NCBI GenBank assembly: GCA_020630195.1
Contig: JAHDBV010000050.1
Span: 1 to 34,526 of the forward strand
Origin: Acidimicrobiales bacterium
GTDB taxonomy: Bacteria; Actinomycetota; Acidimicrobiia; Acidimicrobiales; SZUA-35
DNA length: 34,526 bases
Reading direction: 5' to 3'
Both the position numbers and the translations under genes were made by a program. Below are positions 17,087 through 24,507 of this stretch, piece after piece. Each line of letters starts with the position of its first letter. The stretch's first letter is position 1. The notes under the pieces are model-generated. The model searched no databases and was not told where the DNA came from. It saw nothing but the letters and a program-made list of their open reading frames with translations.

Positions 17087-18003
17087 TGGCCCGGCATCTC
17101 CTGGAGATCGACGATCTCACCCCGTCCGAACTCCGTGCCGTCGTCGAACGGTGCCGGGTGGAGGCGTCGACGCTCCAGCGCCCGCTCGATGGGCACGGGG
17201 TGGCGTGTGTGTTCCTGAAGCCCTCCGCACGGACCCGCAACTCGACCGAGATGGCCGTCGTGCAGCTCGGTGGACATCCCGTCTACATCACCGACGCCGA
17301 GGTCGGCATCGATCGGCGTGAGTCGGCCGAGGACGTGGCCCGCACCCTGGCCTGCTACCACTCGGCGATCTGCGCCCGCGTGTTCGACCACACCCACCTG
17401 GAACGGATGTCGGCCGTGGTCGACATCCCCGTCATCAACCTGCTGTCCGACGCCGCCCATCCGCTGCAGGCGATCGCGGACGTGCTCACGCTGCTCGACG
17501 AGTTCGGCGTTTCGAACGCCGAGGCGCCGTTGGCGGGTCGGGTCGTGACCTACGTCGGCGACGCCAACAACGTGACCCGCTCGTTGTTCCTCGCCGCCGG
17601 GATGCTCGGCGCCGAGGTCCGCCTCGCGACACCCGCCGGCTACGGCTTCGACCCCGTCGATCTCGACCGGATCCGGGCCGCCGGCATCGAGCCGGTGATC
17701 GGTGAGCGCCCCAGCGACGTCGTGCCGGGTTCCGACGCGGTCTACACCGACACCTGGACCTCGATGGGCCAGGAAGCCGAACGGGAGCAGCGCCTCCGTG
17801 ACTTCGAGGGCTGGACCGTCGACGACGCCATGGTGGCCTCGGCGGGGGCCGGTGCGATCTTCCTGCACTGTCTGCCCGCCCACCGGGGCGAGGAGGCCTC
17901 CGACGACGCGCTCGACGGGGATCGCTCCCGCATCTGGACCCAGGCGGGACATCGCCTGTCGGCGGCCCGTGGTGCGCTCGCGTGGCTCGTCTCGGAGGGC
18001 TGA
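17086..18003 (+). CDS. argF: Ornithine carbamoyltransferase
   Basis: Joins carbamoyl phosphate and ornithine to make citrulline. The 305-residue protein carries the ornithine loop DTWTSMGQE (Asp222, Ser226-Met227-Gly228) and HCLPAHRG (Cys262), both diagnostic of OTC rather than aspartate or acetylornithine carbamoyltransferase. The carbamoyl-phosphate loop is SARTRNSTE (47-55) instead of the usual STRTRxSFE, and HPCQ reads HPLQ (125-128). The key arginines remain, so activity is expected, though the loop is divergent. The ATG at 17086 overlaps the argD stop by one base. A GTG at 17083 would add only one residue. argR follows 5 bp later. Confidence 0.93.
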   Translation: MARHLLEIDDLTPSELRAVVERCRVEASTLQRPLDGHGVACVFLKPSARTRNSTEMAVVQLGGHPVYITDAEVGIDRRESAEDVARTLACYHSAICARVFDHTHLERMSAVVDIPVINLLSDAAHPLQAIADVLTLLDEFGVSNAEAPLAGRVVTYVGDANNVTRSLFLAAGMLGAEVRLATPAGYGFDPVDLDRIRAAGIEPVIGERPSDVVPGSDAVYTDTWTSMGQEAEREQRLRDFEGWTVDDAMVASAGAGAIFLHCLPAHRGEEASDDALDGDRSRIWTQAGHRLSAARGALAWLVSEG

Positions 18004-18008
18004 GACCG

Positions 18009-18476
18009 GTGACGACCAAGGCCGCGCGCCAGCACCAGATCACCCAGCTCCTCGCCGATCACCCTGTGTCGAGTCAGGGGCAGCTCGTCGAGCTGCTGGA
18101 GGCGGAGGGCACCTCGGCCACCCAGGCCACGGTCAGTCGCGATCTCGATGAACTGGGAGCGATCAAGGTCCGTGTCGGGGGTGGGGCGACGGTGTACGCG
18201 ATCCCGGAACACCCCACCGAGGCGATGGCTCCACGGGATCACCTCCGGCGCATGTTGGGGGAGTGGTTGGCCGGCATCGACCGATCGGGCGACCTCGTCG
18301 TGTTGCGGACACCTCCGGGATCGGCGCACGTCGTCGCCTCGGCGCTGGACCGATCCGGGCTCGACGACACCGTCGGCACCGTCGCCGGTGACGACACACT
18401 CCTCGTGATCGCGGCCGAGGGTCGGGGTGCGGCCGTCGTGGACGCGCTCGTCGAGCTGGCGGGCTTCGACGCCTGA
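18009..18476 (+). CDS. argR: Arginine repressor ArgR
   Basis: Arginine-sensing hexameric repressor, 155 residues. An N-terminal winged helix has the recognition segment [18 protein letters not shown]. The C-terminal oligomerisation and arginine-binding domain contains GTVAGDDT (Asp128-Asp129), the signature that contacts arginine. The GTG at 18009, 5 bases after the argF stop, gives the standard N-terminus [14 protein letters not shown]. The frame is open further upstream only because it overlaps the argF end. It is the last gene of argCJBDFR and the probable ligand of the tandem ARG boxes at 12350-12383, making a negative feedback loop. Confidence 0.95.
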   Translation: MTTKAARQHQITQLLADHPVSSQGQLVELLEAEGTSATQATVSRDLDELGAIKVRVGGGATVYAIPEHPTEAMAPRDHLRRMLGEWLAGIDRSGDLVVLRTPPGSAHVVASALDRSGLDDTVGTVAGDDTLLVIAAEGRGAAVVDALVELAGFDA

Positions 18477-18490
18477 GCCGAACGACTCAT

Positions 18491-18542
18491 CTCCGGTCGG
18501 GACGGACCGACGGGTAACCCGAGAAGTCGCCCCCTTCCGGAG
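18491..18542 (+). promoter_or_regulatory. Structured leader covering the FIST gene ribosome-binding site
   Basis: CTCCGG (18491-18496) can pair with CCGGAG (18537-18542), which contains the GGAG Shine-Dalgarno of the FIST gene. Between them are GTCGG-N6-CCGAC (18496-18511, sharing one base with the outer stem) and CGGG-TAA-CCCG (18511-18521). Folding would hide the ribosome-binding site. An alternative reading is a FliA-like promoter, CTCA (18486-18489)-N17-CCGAC (18507-18511), in which case only part of the leader is transcribed. No known riboswitch class was recognised. Confidence 0.4.
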
Positions 18543-18548
18543 TGCCCC

Positions 18549-19664
18549 ATGCATTCGACCATCACGTTCCTCGACCCCGCCGGCATCCCGCCGGCCGGTG
18601 ATCCCGACCTCGTCCTGGCCTTCGCCAGCAGAGCGAACCTCACCGACGACCTCGCCCGCCGCCTCGCGGAGGCCCACCCCCGTGCGACCGTCGTCGGGTG
18701 CTCCACGGCCGGACAGTTCGTCGACGACGAACTCCGCGACGATGCCGTCGCCTACACGGCCCTGACCTTCGACGAGGCCACGGTGACCTCCTCGACCGCC
18801 GAGCTCGCCGACCCGGCCGACTCGCGGGAGGTGGGTGCCAAGCTCGGCGCCGCGCTCGCCGCACCGCAGTTGCGGGTGGTGCTCGTGCTCTCCGACGGCA
18901 CGGCATGCAACGGCACCGCCCTGGTCGAAGGACTCTCCTCCGAGCTGTCCGCCGAGGTGGTCATCGTCGGTGGGCTCGCCGCCGACGGCGACGCGTTCGA
19001 GACGACCAGCGTGCTCGCGGAGGGCCGTGTGCGTGGTGGCGTCGTGACCGCCGTCGGACTCAGCGGTCCGTCGCTCGTCGTGGGCACCGGCTCCGAGGGC
19101 GGCTGGGACCGGTTCGGTCCCGAACGCACCATCACGGCGTCCGACGGCGCCGTGCTCAACGAACTCGACGGCGAGCCGGCACTGGGCCTCTACAGCCGGT
19201 ACCTCGGTGATCGAGCCGCCGATCTGCCCGGCTCGGCGCTGCTGTTCCCGCTCGCCATCCGCGAGCCGGGAAGCGAACCCGACTCCTCCGTGGTCCGCAC
19301 GATCCTCGGCATCGACCACGACGCCGGCTCCATGACCTTCGCCGGCACGGTGCCCGTCGGCTGGAAGGCACAGCTGATGCGGGCGAACTTCGACGCACTC
19401 GTCGACGGAGCGGAGCTCGCCGCCGAAGCGCTGGCCGACACCGGCGGGGCGGGCGACATGGTCTGTCTCGGTGTGTCGTGTGTCGGTCGTCGGCTGGTGC
19501 TCGGGCAACGCACCGACGAGGAACTCGACGCCGTGGTGTCGATGTTGCCGGGCACCGCCCAGTTCACGGGCTTCTACAGCTACGGCGAGCTCGCACCCGG
19601 CCAGACCGGGTCGTGTGAGCTGCACAACCAGACGATGACCCTCACGCTGCTGTCGGAGCGATGA
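18549..19664 (+). CDS. FIST-domain sensory protein
   Basis: A 371-residue soluble protein with a FIST_N domain (about residues 15-195; ATVVGCSTAGQF, VVIVGGLAADG) and a FIST_C domain (about 200-355; FPLAIREPG, GTVPVGWKAQLMRAN, TGFYSYGELAP). FIST domains are ligand-binding sensory modules, proposed to bind small molecules such as amino acids, and often occur near signalling outputs. No signal peptide or membrane segment is seen, so it should sense cytosolic ligands. The start ATG at 18549 has GGAG six bases upstream. Its stop overlaps the ATG of the GGDEF-EAL gene (ATGA), so the two are co-translated and probably act together (inference). The leader can pair over the ribosome-binding site. Confidence 0.88.
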   Translation: MHSTITFLDPAGIPPAGDPDLVLAFASRANLTDDLARRLAEAHPRATVVGCSTAGQFVDDELRDDAVAYTALTFDEATVTSSTAELADPADSREVGAKLGAALAAPQLRVVLVLSDGTACNGTALVEGLSSELSAEVVIVGGLAADGDAFETTSVLAEGRVRGGVVTAVGLSGPSLVVGTGSEGGWDRFGPERTITASDGAVLNELDGEPALGLYSRYLGDRAADLPGSALLFPLAIREPGSEPDSSVVRTILGIDHDAGSMTFAGTVPVGWKAQLMRANFDALVDGAELAAEALADTGGAGDMVCLGVSCVGRRLVLGQRTDEELDAVVSMLPGTAQFTGFYSYGELAPGQTGSCELHNQTMTLTLLSER

Positions 19665-21295
19665 CCGACCGGCGCGATCGCTCGGGTCGCCTCGTCGACC
19701 GCCAACTCCGCAAGGCCGGTCTCGACGGCCCGACGGAGGGGCCGATCGCGGAGTTCGTGGCACTCGTCCGCACGAGCTACCACGAGGCCGACTCCCGGCG
19801 ACGGCTCGACGAGCAGGCGTTCTCCCTCGCGTCGTCGGAGCTCGCCGACCTGGCGGACGAGCTGCGGGCGAAGAACCGCGAACTCGAGTCCGCGCTGGCG
19901 TCGCTCAGCCGCAGCGAGGAGATCCGCGAACTCAACGACCAGCTGTCGGCCCAGAACGACCGTCTCGAACGCCTCGCCACGACCGACGCGCTGACGGGAC
20001 TCCTCAATCGGACCGCCTTCCTCGAACGTGTCGAGGAGATGCGGCGACGATGCGACGGTGGCGGACGGATGGCCGTCGCGATGCTCGATCTCGACCGGTT
20101 CAAGCTCGTGAACGACACGTTCGGTCACCTCCGCGGCGACGATCTGCTGGTGCAGGTGTCGACGGCGCTCGCCGCCGGCACCCGCCGCGACGACGCGGTC
20201 GCCCGTCTCGGCGGCGACGAGTTCGCCGTGGCGCGCCTGTTGCGCACCGATGCCGAGGCGGCCGACTTCGCCGCCGGGCTGGCCGATGCCTGCTCTCGTC
20301 CGGTGCATCTCGGTCGCACGATCCTGCACGTCGCCGCATCCGTCGGCGTGGCGGTGGCGCCGTGTCACGAGGCCGAACCCCACGCACTGCTCCGGGACGC
20401 CGACACCGCCATGTACCGGGCCAAGGCCGACCCCTCCTGCAGCCATCAGGTCTTCGATCATCGCTTCCGAGACGAGGTGACCCGACGGTTCGCCCTCGAG
20501 GACCGTCTCCGCAAGGCCATCGACGATCACCAGATCACCGTCGTGTACCAGCCGATCGTCGACGCGGTCTCGGGCAAGGCCCAGCTGGTGGAGACACTGG
20601 CCCGCTGGAACTCTCCCGACCTCGGCGTCGTGAGCCCGCTCGAGTTCATCCCGGCGGCGGAGCGCCTCGGGTTGGGCGGCGAGCTCGGGCGACAGATCCT
20701 CGACCGGGCGGCATCCGACCTCGCCGGCTGGTTCGCACTCGATCCGGCGAACCGCAGCCTGTCGGTGTCGGTCAACGTCGGCAGCGGCCAACTCCTCGAT
20801 CGGTCCTTCGTCGACGACGTGCGCAACACCCTCGCCCGCCACGGTCTGCCCGGTCGAGCGCTCGTGATCGAGGTGACCGAGGCCGACGTGCTGCACGACT
20901 TCAACCGGGCGGTCGTGGTGATGGACGAGCTCCGACGGATGGGTGTGCGCATCGCGATCGACGATTTCGGCACCGGGTTCTCGGCGCTCGCCTATCTGGC
21001 GAAACTGCCCGTCGACTTCCTCAAGCTCGACAAGAGCTTCGTGCAACAGCTCGGTTCGGCCGACGCCGAAGGCGACGAACGCCTGGCGGAGGCGATCATC
21101 GACCTGGCGCTGCGCTTCGAACACACCCCGATCGCCGAGGGCGTCGAGACCGAAGCCCAACGTGCGGTGTTGCGTCGATTCGGGTGTGGTCTGTTGCAGG
21201 GGTACCTCTTCGCCCATCCACGCCCGGCGAACGACCCGCTGCTGTTGTCCGATCTCGCCGTCGGGCGGACGATCCTGCCGACCGTCGGGATCTGA
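19661..21295 (+). CDS. GGDEF-EAL cyclic-di-GMP signalling protein
   Basis: 544 residues, no membrane segment. The N-terminus (about 1-100) is a charged helical or coiled-coil region beginning RLVDRQLRKAGLD, of the kind I recall following FIST genes; it is a plausible docking segment. The GGDEF domain (about 100-270) has an intact GGDEF (184-188) and an intact inhibitory I-site (R175-R-D-D178). The EAL domain (about 285-530) has ETL at 311-313 instead of EAL but keeps the first catalytic Glu. EVTEADVL, IAIDDFGTGFSAL, LKLDKSFV, AEGVETEAQ and LLQGYLFAHP are all present. Both synthesis and breakdown of c-di-GMP are therefore possible. It is translationally coupled to the FIST gene. A hairpin terminator follows at once. 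Confidence 0.92.
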   Translation: MTDRRDRSGRLVDRQLRKAGLDGPTEGPIAEFVALVRTSYHEADSRRRLDEQAFSLASSELADLADELRAKNRELESALASLSRSEEIRELNDQLSAQNDRLERLATTDALTGLLNRTAFLERVEEMRRRCDGGGRMAVAMLDLDRFKLVNDTFGHLRGDDLLVQVSTALAAGTRRDDAVARLGGDEFAVARLLRTDAEAADFAAGLADACSRPVHLGRTILHVAASVGVAVAPCHEAEPHALLRDADTAMYRAKADPSCSHQVFDHRFRDEVTRRFALEDRLRKAIDDHQITVVYQPIVDAVSGKAQLVETLARWNSPDLGVVSPLEFIPAAERLGLGGELGRQILDRAASDLAGWFALDPANRSLSVSVNVGSGQLLDRSFVDDVRNTLARHGLPGRALVIEVTEADVLHDFNRAVVVMDELRRMGVRIAIDDFGTGFSALAYLAKLPVDFLKLDKSFVQQLGSADAEGDERLAEAIIDLALRFEHTPIAEGVETEAQRAVLRRFGCGLLQGYLFAHPRPANDPLLLSDLAVGRTILPTVGI

Positions 21296-21322
21296 CCCCG
21301 CCCGGACCCGGTGGCGGCGGGG
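21296..21322 (+). terminator. Terminator hairpin after the GGDEF-EAL gene
   Basis: CCCCGCC (21296-21302) and GGCGGGG (21316-21322) form a perfect 7-bp G/C stem beginning at the first base after the stop codon. There is no T-tract. The next gene's -10 box starts 4 bases later, so this hairpin marks a clean transcription-unit boundary. Confidence 0.55.
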
Positions 21323-21326
21323 CAAC

Positions 21327-21332
21327 TACCGT
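21327..21332 (+). promoter_or_regulatory. -10 box TACCGT for the small membrane protein gene
   Basis: TACCGT ends 7 nt before the ATG at 21340, the spacing expected when transcription starts at the start codon (leaderless mRNA). The same hexamer at the same distance precedes the NUDIX gene. No -35 is recognisable. Confidence 0.5.
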
Positions 21333-21339
21333 CACGGCG

Positions 21340-21732
21340 ATGGCGGACGTGCGGGCATCGGGCTGGAGCCGGTTGGCGTTCTGGATGCTCGCGCCGCTGA
21401 TGGTCACCGCGATCGTGTCGACGCTCGGGGTGCGGTGGCTGCCGTTCGCCGTGCCGGTCTGGCTCGTCGGCGGGATCCCGTGGTGGCGACTCCGCCAGCA
21501 CGCCCGTGGTGATGCCGAACTCACCGTCGCCGAGCCGCTCGTCACCGCCTTGTTGGGGCTGGTCTCGGCGGCCACGGTCCCGGCGCTGGTGCTGGCCGAG
21601 CCACGGTTGCGTGCGGTCGCCGCGGTCCTGGCTTCGTTCGTGTTCGTGGTCCCGGGGCTCATCGCCGTCGTCGCCGCCGTGCCGCTGTTCGAAGCGACCC
21701 GGCGCCGCGCCGCCCCGGCCGGTTCACGATGA
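21340..21732 (+). CDS. Small hydrophobic membrane protein, unknown function
   Basis: 130 residues with about four predicted transmembrane stretches (around 12-30, 34-48, 66-86 and 90-116), short loops, and a basic C-terminal tail (FEATRRRAAPAGSR) likely on the cytosolic side. I recognise no family. The ATG at 21340 is set by the TACCGT box 7 nt upstream and by the hydrophobic segment starting soon after. Upstream codons in the same frame lie antiparallel to nothing useful and overlap the GGDEF-EAL gene, so they are rejected. It stands alone between a terminator and the promoter of the quinone oxidoreductase gene. Confidence 0.7.
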   Translation: MADVRASGWSRLAFWMLAPLMVTAIVSTLGVRWLPFAVPVWLVGGIPWWRLRQHARGDAELTVAEPLVTALLGLVSAATVPALVLAEPRLRAVAAVLASFVFVVPGLIAVVAAVPLFEATRRRAAPAGSR

Positions 21733-21841
21733 CGGTCGCCGGGGTGGTCTGGCCGCCGTGGCGGCAGCTCCGGGCGCCCCGCCCGTTCGAGACCGTTCGA
21801 CGGTGAGCCGACCGGCGTGTCCCGACCCGGCGTCGTCCGGC

Positions 21842-21847
21842 TAGAAC
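21842..21847 (+). promoter_or_regulatory. Candidate -10 box TAGAAC before the quinone oxidoreductase gene
   Basis: TAGAAC ends 6 nt before the ATG at 21854. It matches TAnnnT except for the last base. No ribosome-binding site precedes this ATG, which supports leaderless initiation. Confidence 0.35.
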
Positions 21848-21853
21848 GGGTCC

Positions 21854-22819
21854 ATGCAGCGCATCGAGTTCTCGGTCACCGGTGGGAGCGACGTCCTGGA
21901 GTTCGTCGAGGTCGAGGGGCCCGTCCCGTCCGGGGATCAGGTGGCCATCGAGGTGGCGGCGTCGGGTGTGAACTTCATCGACACCTACCACCGCTCCGGG
22001 CTCTACGAGATCCCCCTGCCGTCGGGTCTCGGCCTCGAGGGCGCGGGCACGGTGGCGGCGCTCGGTCCCGACGCGGGCGAGTTCGCCGTCGGCGACCGCG
22101 TCGCGTGGACCGGGGCGATCGGGTCGTACGCGACGCACCACGTCGTGGCCGAGGGGTCGCTCGTGCGCGTCCCGGAGGGAGTCGCGCTCGACACCGCGGC
22201 GGCCGTGATGCTCCAGGGGCTGACGGCGCACTATCTCGCCACCTCGACCTGGCCGCTCGAGGCGGGGCAGCGGTGCCTGGTCCACGCCGGCGCCGGAGGC
22301 GTCGGGCTCCTGTTGATCCAGATGGCGAAGCTCCGGGGCGCCGAGGTGTTCACCACCGTCGGGACCGACGAGAAGGCCGAGCTCGCGAGGGGCGCCGGTG
22401 CCGATCACGTCGTGATGTACCGCGACGTCGACTTCACCGACGCGATCCGTGAGCTCACGGGAGCGGAGCGACCGCTCGACGTCGTCTACGACGGCGTCGG
22501 TGCCACGACCTTCGACGGGGGCCTGGCCCTGCTGCGACCCCGTGGTCTCATGGCGACCTTCGGCAATGCCTCCGGGCCCGTACCGCCCGTCAGCCCGCTC
22601 CAACTGATGCCGTCGCTGTTCCTCACCCGGCCGACCCTGTTCGACTACATCCAGACACCGGCCGAACTCCGCCGGCGAACCGACGAGCTGTTCGCCTGGA
22701 TCGCCGACGGGAAGCTCGACGTCCGGATCGGCGCGACGTACCCGCTCGCCGAGGTGGCCGCCGCCCATGACGCACTCGAGGGCCGCCGGACCACGGGCAA
22801 GGTGCTGCTCACCCCCTGA
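21854..22819 (+). CDS. Zinc-independent quinone oxidoreductase (MDR family)
   Basis: 321-residue medium-chain dehydrogenase/reductase resembling QorA, which reduces quinones with NADPH. The N-terminal catalytic domain has SGVNFIDTYHRSGLY and LGLEGAGTV. The Rossmann domain carries VHAGAGGVGLLLIQMAK. VVYDGVGATTFDGGL and the C-terminal GRRTTGKVLLTP are characteristic. No zinc-ligand cysteine cluster is present. The start ATG lacks a Shine-Dalgarno and follows a TAGAAC box by 6 nt. The P450 gene follows after 112 bp with its own ribosome-binding site and a CRP-type palindrome, so they are probably separate units. The physiological substrate is not evident. Confidence 0.9.
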   Translation: MQRIEFSVTGGSDVLEFVEVEGPVPSGDQVAIEVAASGVNFIDTYHRSGLYEIPLPSGLGLEGAGTVAALGPDAGEFAVGDRVAWTGAIGSYATHHVVAEGSLVRVPEGVALDTAAAVMLQGLTAHYLATSTWPLEAGQRCLVHAGAGGVGLLLIQMAKLRGAEVFTTVGTDEKAELARGAGADHVVMYRDVDFTDAIRELTGAERPLDVVYDGVGATTFDGGLALLRPRGLMATFGNASGPVPPVSPLQLMPSLFLTRPTLFDYIQTPAELRRRTDELFAWIADGKLDVRIGATYPLAEVAAAHDALEGRRTTGKVLLTP

Positions 22820-22885
22820 GGTTTCCGACCCCCGTCGCCGCCTCTGGACGAACGGACCGGAGCCGTGGGAGGCTCGACCCACGGC

Positions 22886-22907
22886 GCTTGTGAAGGTGCT
22901 CACAAGC
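22886..22907. promoter_or_regulatory. CRP/GlxR-type operator GCTTGTGA-N6-TCACAAGC upstream of P450
   Basis: A perfect 8+6+8 inverted repeat that contains the full TGTGA-N6-TCACA consensus bound by CRP-family regulators (E. coli Crp, mycobacterial Crp, corynebacterial GlxR). It is centred about 35 bp before the P450 start codon, a position more consistent with blocking the promoter or early leader than with class I activation. It could also form an RNA hairpin. Confidence 0.65.
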
Positions 22908-22931
22908 TCGTCCGGACGCCGGAGGCGAGTC

Positions 22932-24218
22932 GTGCAGATCGAGAGCGTGGTCATCCCGGCGATGCGGTGGGTGGTGAACCGCCCCCGGGTCGCCGACGCG
23001 ATGTTCCGGCTCGATCCGTGGGGCAGCCCGTTCTCCGATGCGTTCGTCGACGACCCGATGGTGCTCGCCGACGAGATCCGAGCGAGCGGGCCCGTCACGT
23101 GGCGGCGGCTCTATCAGCAGTGGTTCGTGAGCGGTTACGACGAAGCCCGCGAGATGTTGGCCTCGCCCCACACGGGCACGTCGAACCAGATCCGCGTGAT
23201 TCTCGGCATCACTCCCTACACCAAGCTCACCGAGCGGTCCCGGACGTTCTTCGCCCACCTGTTGCTCGGGACCGATCCGCCCCAGCACACCCGGCTGCGC
23301 AGCCTCGTGAACCGGGCCTTCACGCCCCGGCAGGTCGCCCGACTCGACGATCGGATGCAGGCGATCCTCGATGGACTGCTCGCCGAGCTCGATTCCGACC
23401 GGATCGAGCTCATGCACGACCTCGCGCTGTCGTTCCCCTCGTCCGTCATCGCCGAACTGTTCGGTCTGCCCGAGACCGACTGGCCGTGGCTGCGCCGGGT
23501 GTCGGCGACGATCGCGCAGCTCACGGATCCGATCCGCTCGTTCGACCCCGCGGAGATGGACGCGACCATCGCCGACTTCCACGAGCGGATCCTCGCCCTC
23601 GCCGAGGAGCGCCGGGCCGAGCCGGCGAACGATCTGCTCACCGGGCTGGTGTCGGCCCAGGCGGACGACGGCGATCGGCTCAGCGACGATGAGCTCGTCG
23701 CGATGGCGGGGATCATCCTGATCGCGGGGCACGAGACGACCGCCGGCATGATCGGGATGGGTCTGATCCATCTCGCCGAGCATCCCGACCAGCTCGCACT
23801 GCTGCGTGAACGCCCCGAGCTCTGGCCCAACGCGGTCGAGGAGCTGCTGCGATGGGACACCGCGGTGCGGTCGGTGCCCCGAGCCGCACTGGAGGACTTC
23901 GAGTTCCGAGGGCATCGGATCAAGAAGGGGCAGAACATCGTGATCCTGCCGCAGATGGCGAACCGGGACCCGCGCCGCGCCGTCGACGCCGACACGTTCC
24001 GGGTCGACCGTGACGAGCTGCCGCCACTCTCGTTCGGTCACGGGATCCACTACTGCGTCGGGGCGAACCTCGCCCGTGCGGAGCTGAACCTCGCCCTGCC
24101 CGCGCTCGTCGAGCACCTCGGCGACTATCGGCTCGATCGTTCGGAGGTCGAGTGGAGTCCGTCGATCGTGCTGCGGCGCCCCGAGCGGGTGCCGATCACC
24201 CCGGGAACCGCCTCCTGA
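22932..24218 (+). CDS. Cytochrome P450
   Basis: 428-residue soluble bacterial P450, a haem-thiolate monooxygenase. The I-helix oxygen-binding motif AGHETT is at 265-270, the K-helix ExxR lies in EELLRW, and the haem loop FGHGIHYCVG has Cys375 as axial ligand. TDPPQHTRLRSLVNRAFTPRQV is the C-helix region typical of actinobacterial class I P450s. I choose the GTG at 22932 because GGAGG lies six bases upstream. The frame is open 55 codons earlier, but that part overlaps the previous gene and the palindrome. No ferredoxin or reductase gene lies nearby, so redox partners must come from elsewhere. The substrate cannot be inferred. A CRP/GlxR-type site lies in the leader region. Confidence 0.93.
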   Translation: MQIESVVIPAMRWVVNRPRVADAMFRLDPWGSPFSDAFVDDPMVLADEIRASGPVTWRRLYQQWFVSGYDEAREMLASPHTGTSNQIRVILGITPYTKLTERSRTFFAHLLLGTDPPQHTRLRSLVNRAFTPRQVARLDDRMQAILDGLLAELDSDRIELMHDLALSFPSSVIAELFGLPETDWPWLRRVSATIAQLTDPIRSFDPAEMDATIADFHERILALAEERRAEPANDLLTGLVSAQADDGDRLSDDELVAMAGIILIAGHETTAGMIGMGLIHLAEHPDQLALLRERPELWPNAVEELLRWDTAVRSVPRAALEDFEFRGHRIKKGQNIVILPQMANRDPRRAVDADTFRVDRDELPPLSFGHGIHYCVGANLARAELNLALPALVEHLGDYRLDRSEVEWSPSIVLRRPERVPITPGTAS

Positions 24219-24228
24219 CGGTCCGGGT

Positions 24229-24483
24229 TCAGCCCTCGCCGGTGAGCTCGAGGAACTTCTTGAGCGCCCTGCGGTGGTCGTTGGCGCCCGAACCGATGAT
24301 GCCGCCGTCGCGGGCTTCCTTCGTGGCGTCCTCGAGCGCCTTCAACAGATCGTGGACGTTGTCGGTCGGCTCGGAGTTCCGCACCGCTTCGACGGCGACC
24401 CACACCTCGCCCAGGCTCTCCATGACCTCGGCGTGCTCGGCTTCGAGCTTCGCCCGGGCGGCCTCGATCTCTTCGTTGATCAT
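24229..24483 (-). CDS. Small helical protein, unknown function
   Basis: 84 residues, highly charged, with a likely amphipathic or coiled-coil helix at about 2-35 (INEEIEAARAKLEAEHAEV) and a second helical part around 40-80 containing GGIIGSGANDHRRALKKF. No signal peptide, membrane segment or known motif. G/C-ending codons and a clean ATG at 24483 support it as a real gene. CAGACT six bases upstream could be a weak -10 box. It lies 24 bp downstream of the lipoprotein gene on the same strand and is probably co-transcribed with it. It converges on the P450 gene with a 10-bp gap. I do not recognise a family. Confidence 0.72.
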   Translation of the reverse strand: MINEEIEAARAKLEAEHAEVMESLGEVWVAVEAVRNSEPTDNVHDLLKALEDATKEARDGGIIGSGANDHRRALKKFLELTGEG

Positions 24484-24507
24484 GCGTCGAGTCTGACAGA
24501 CCGTCGA

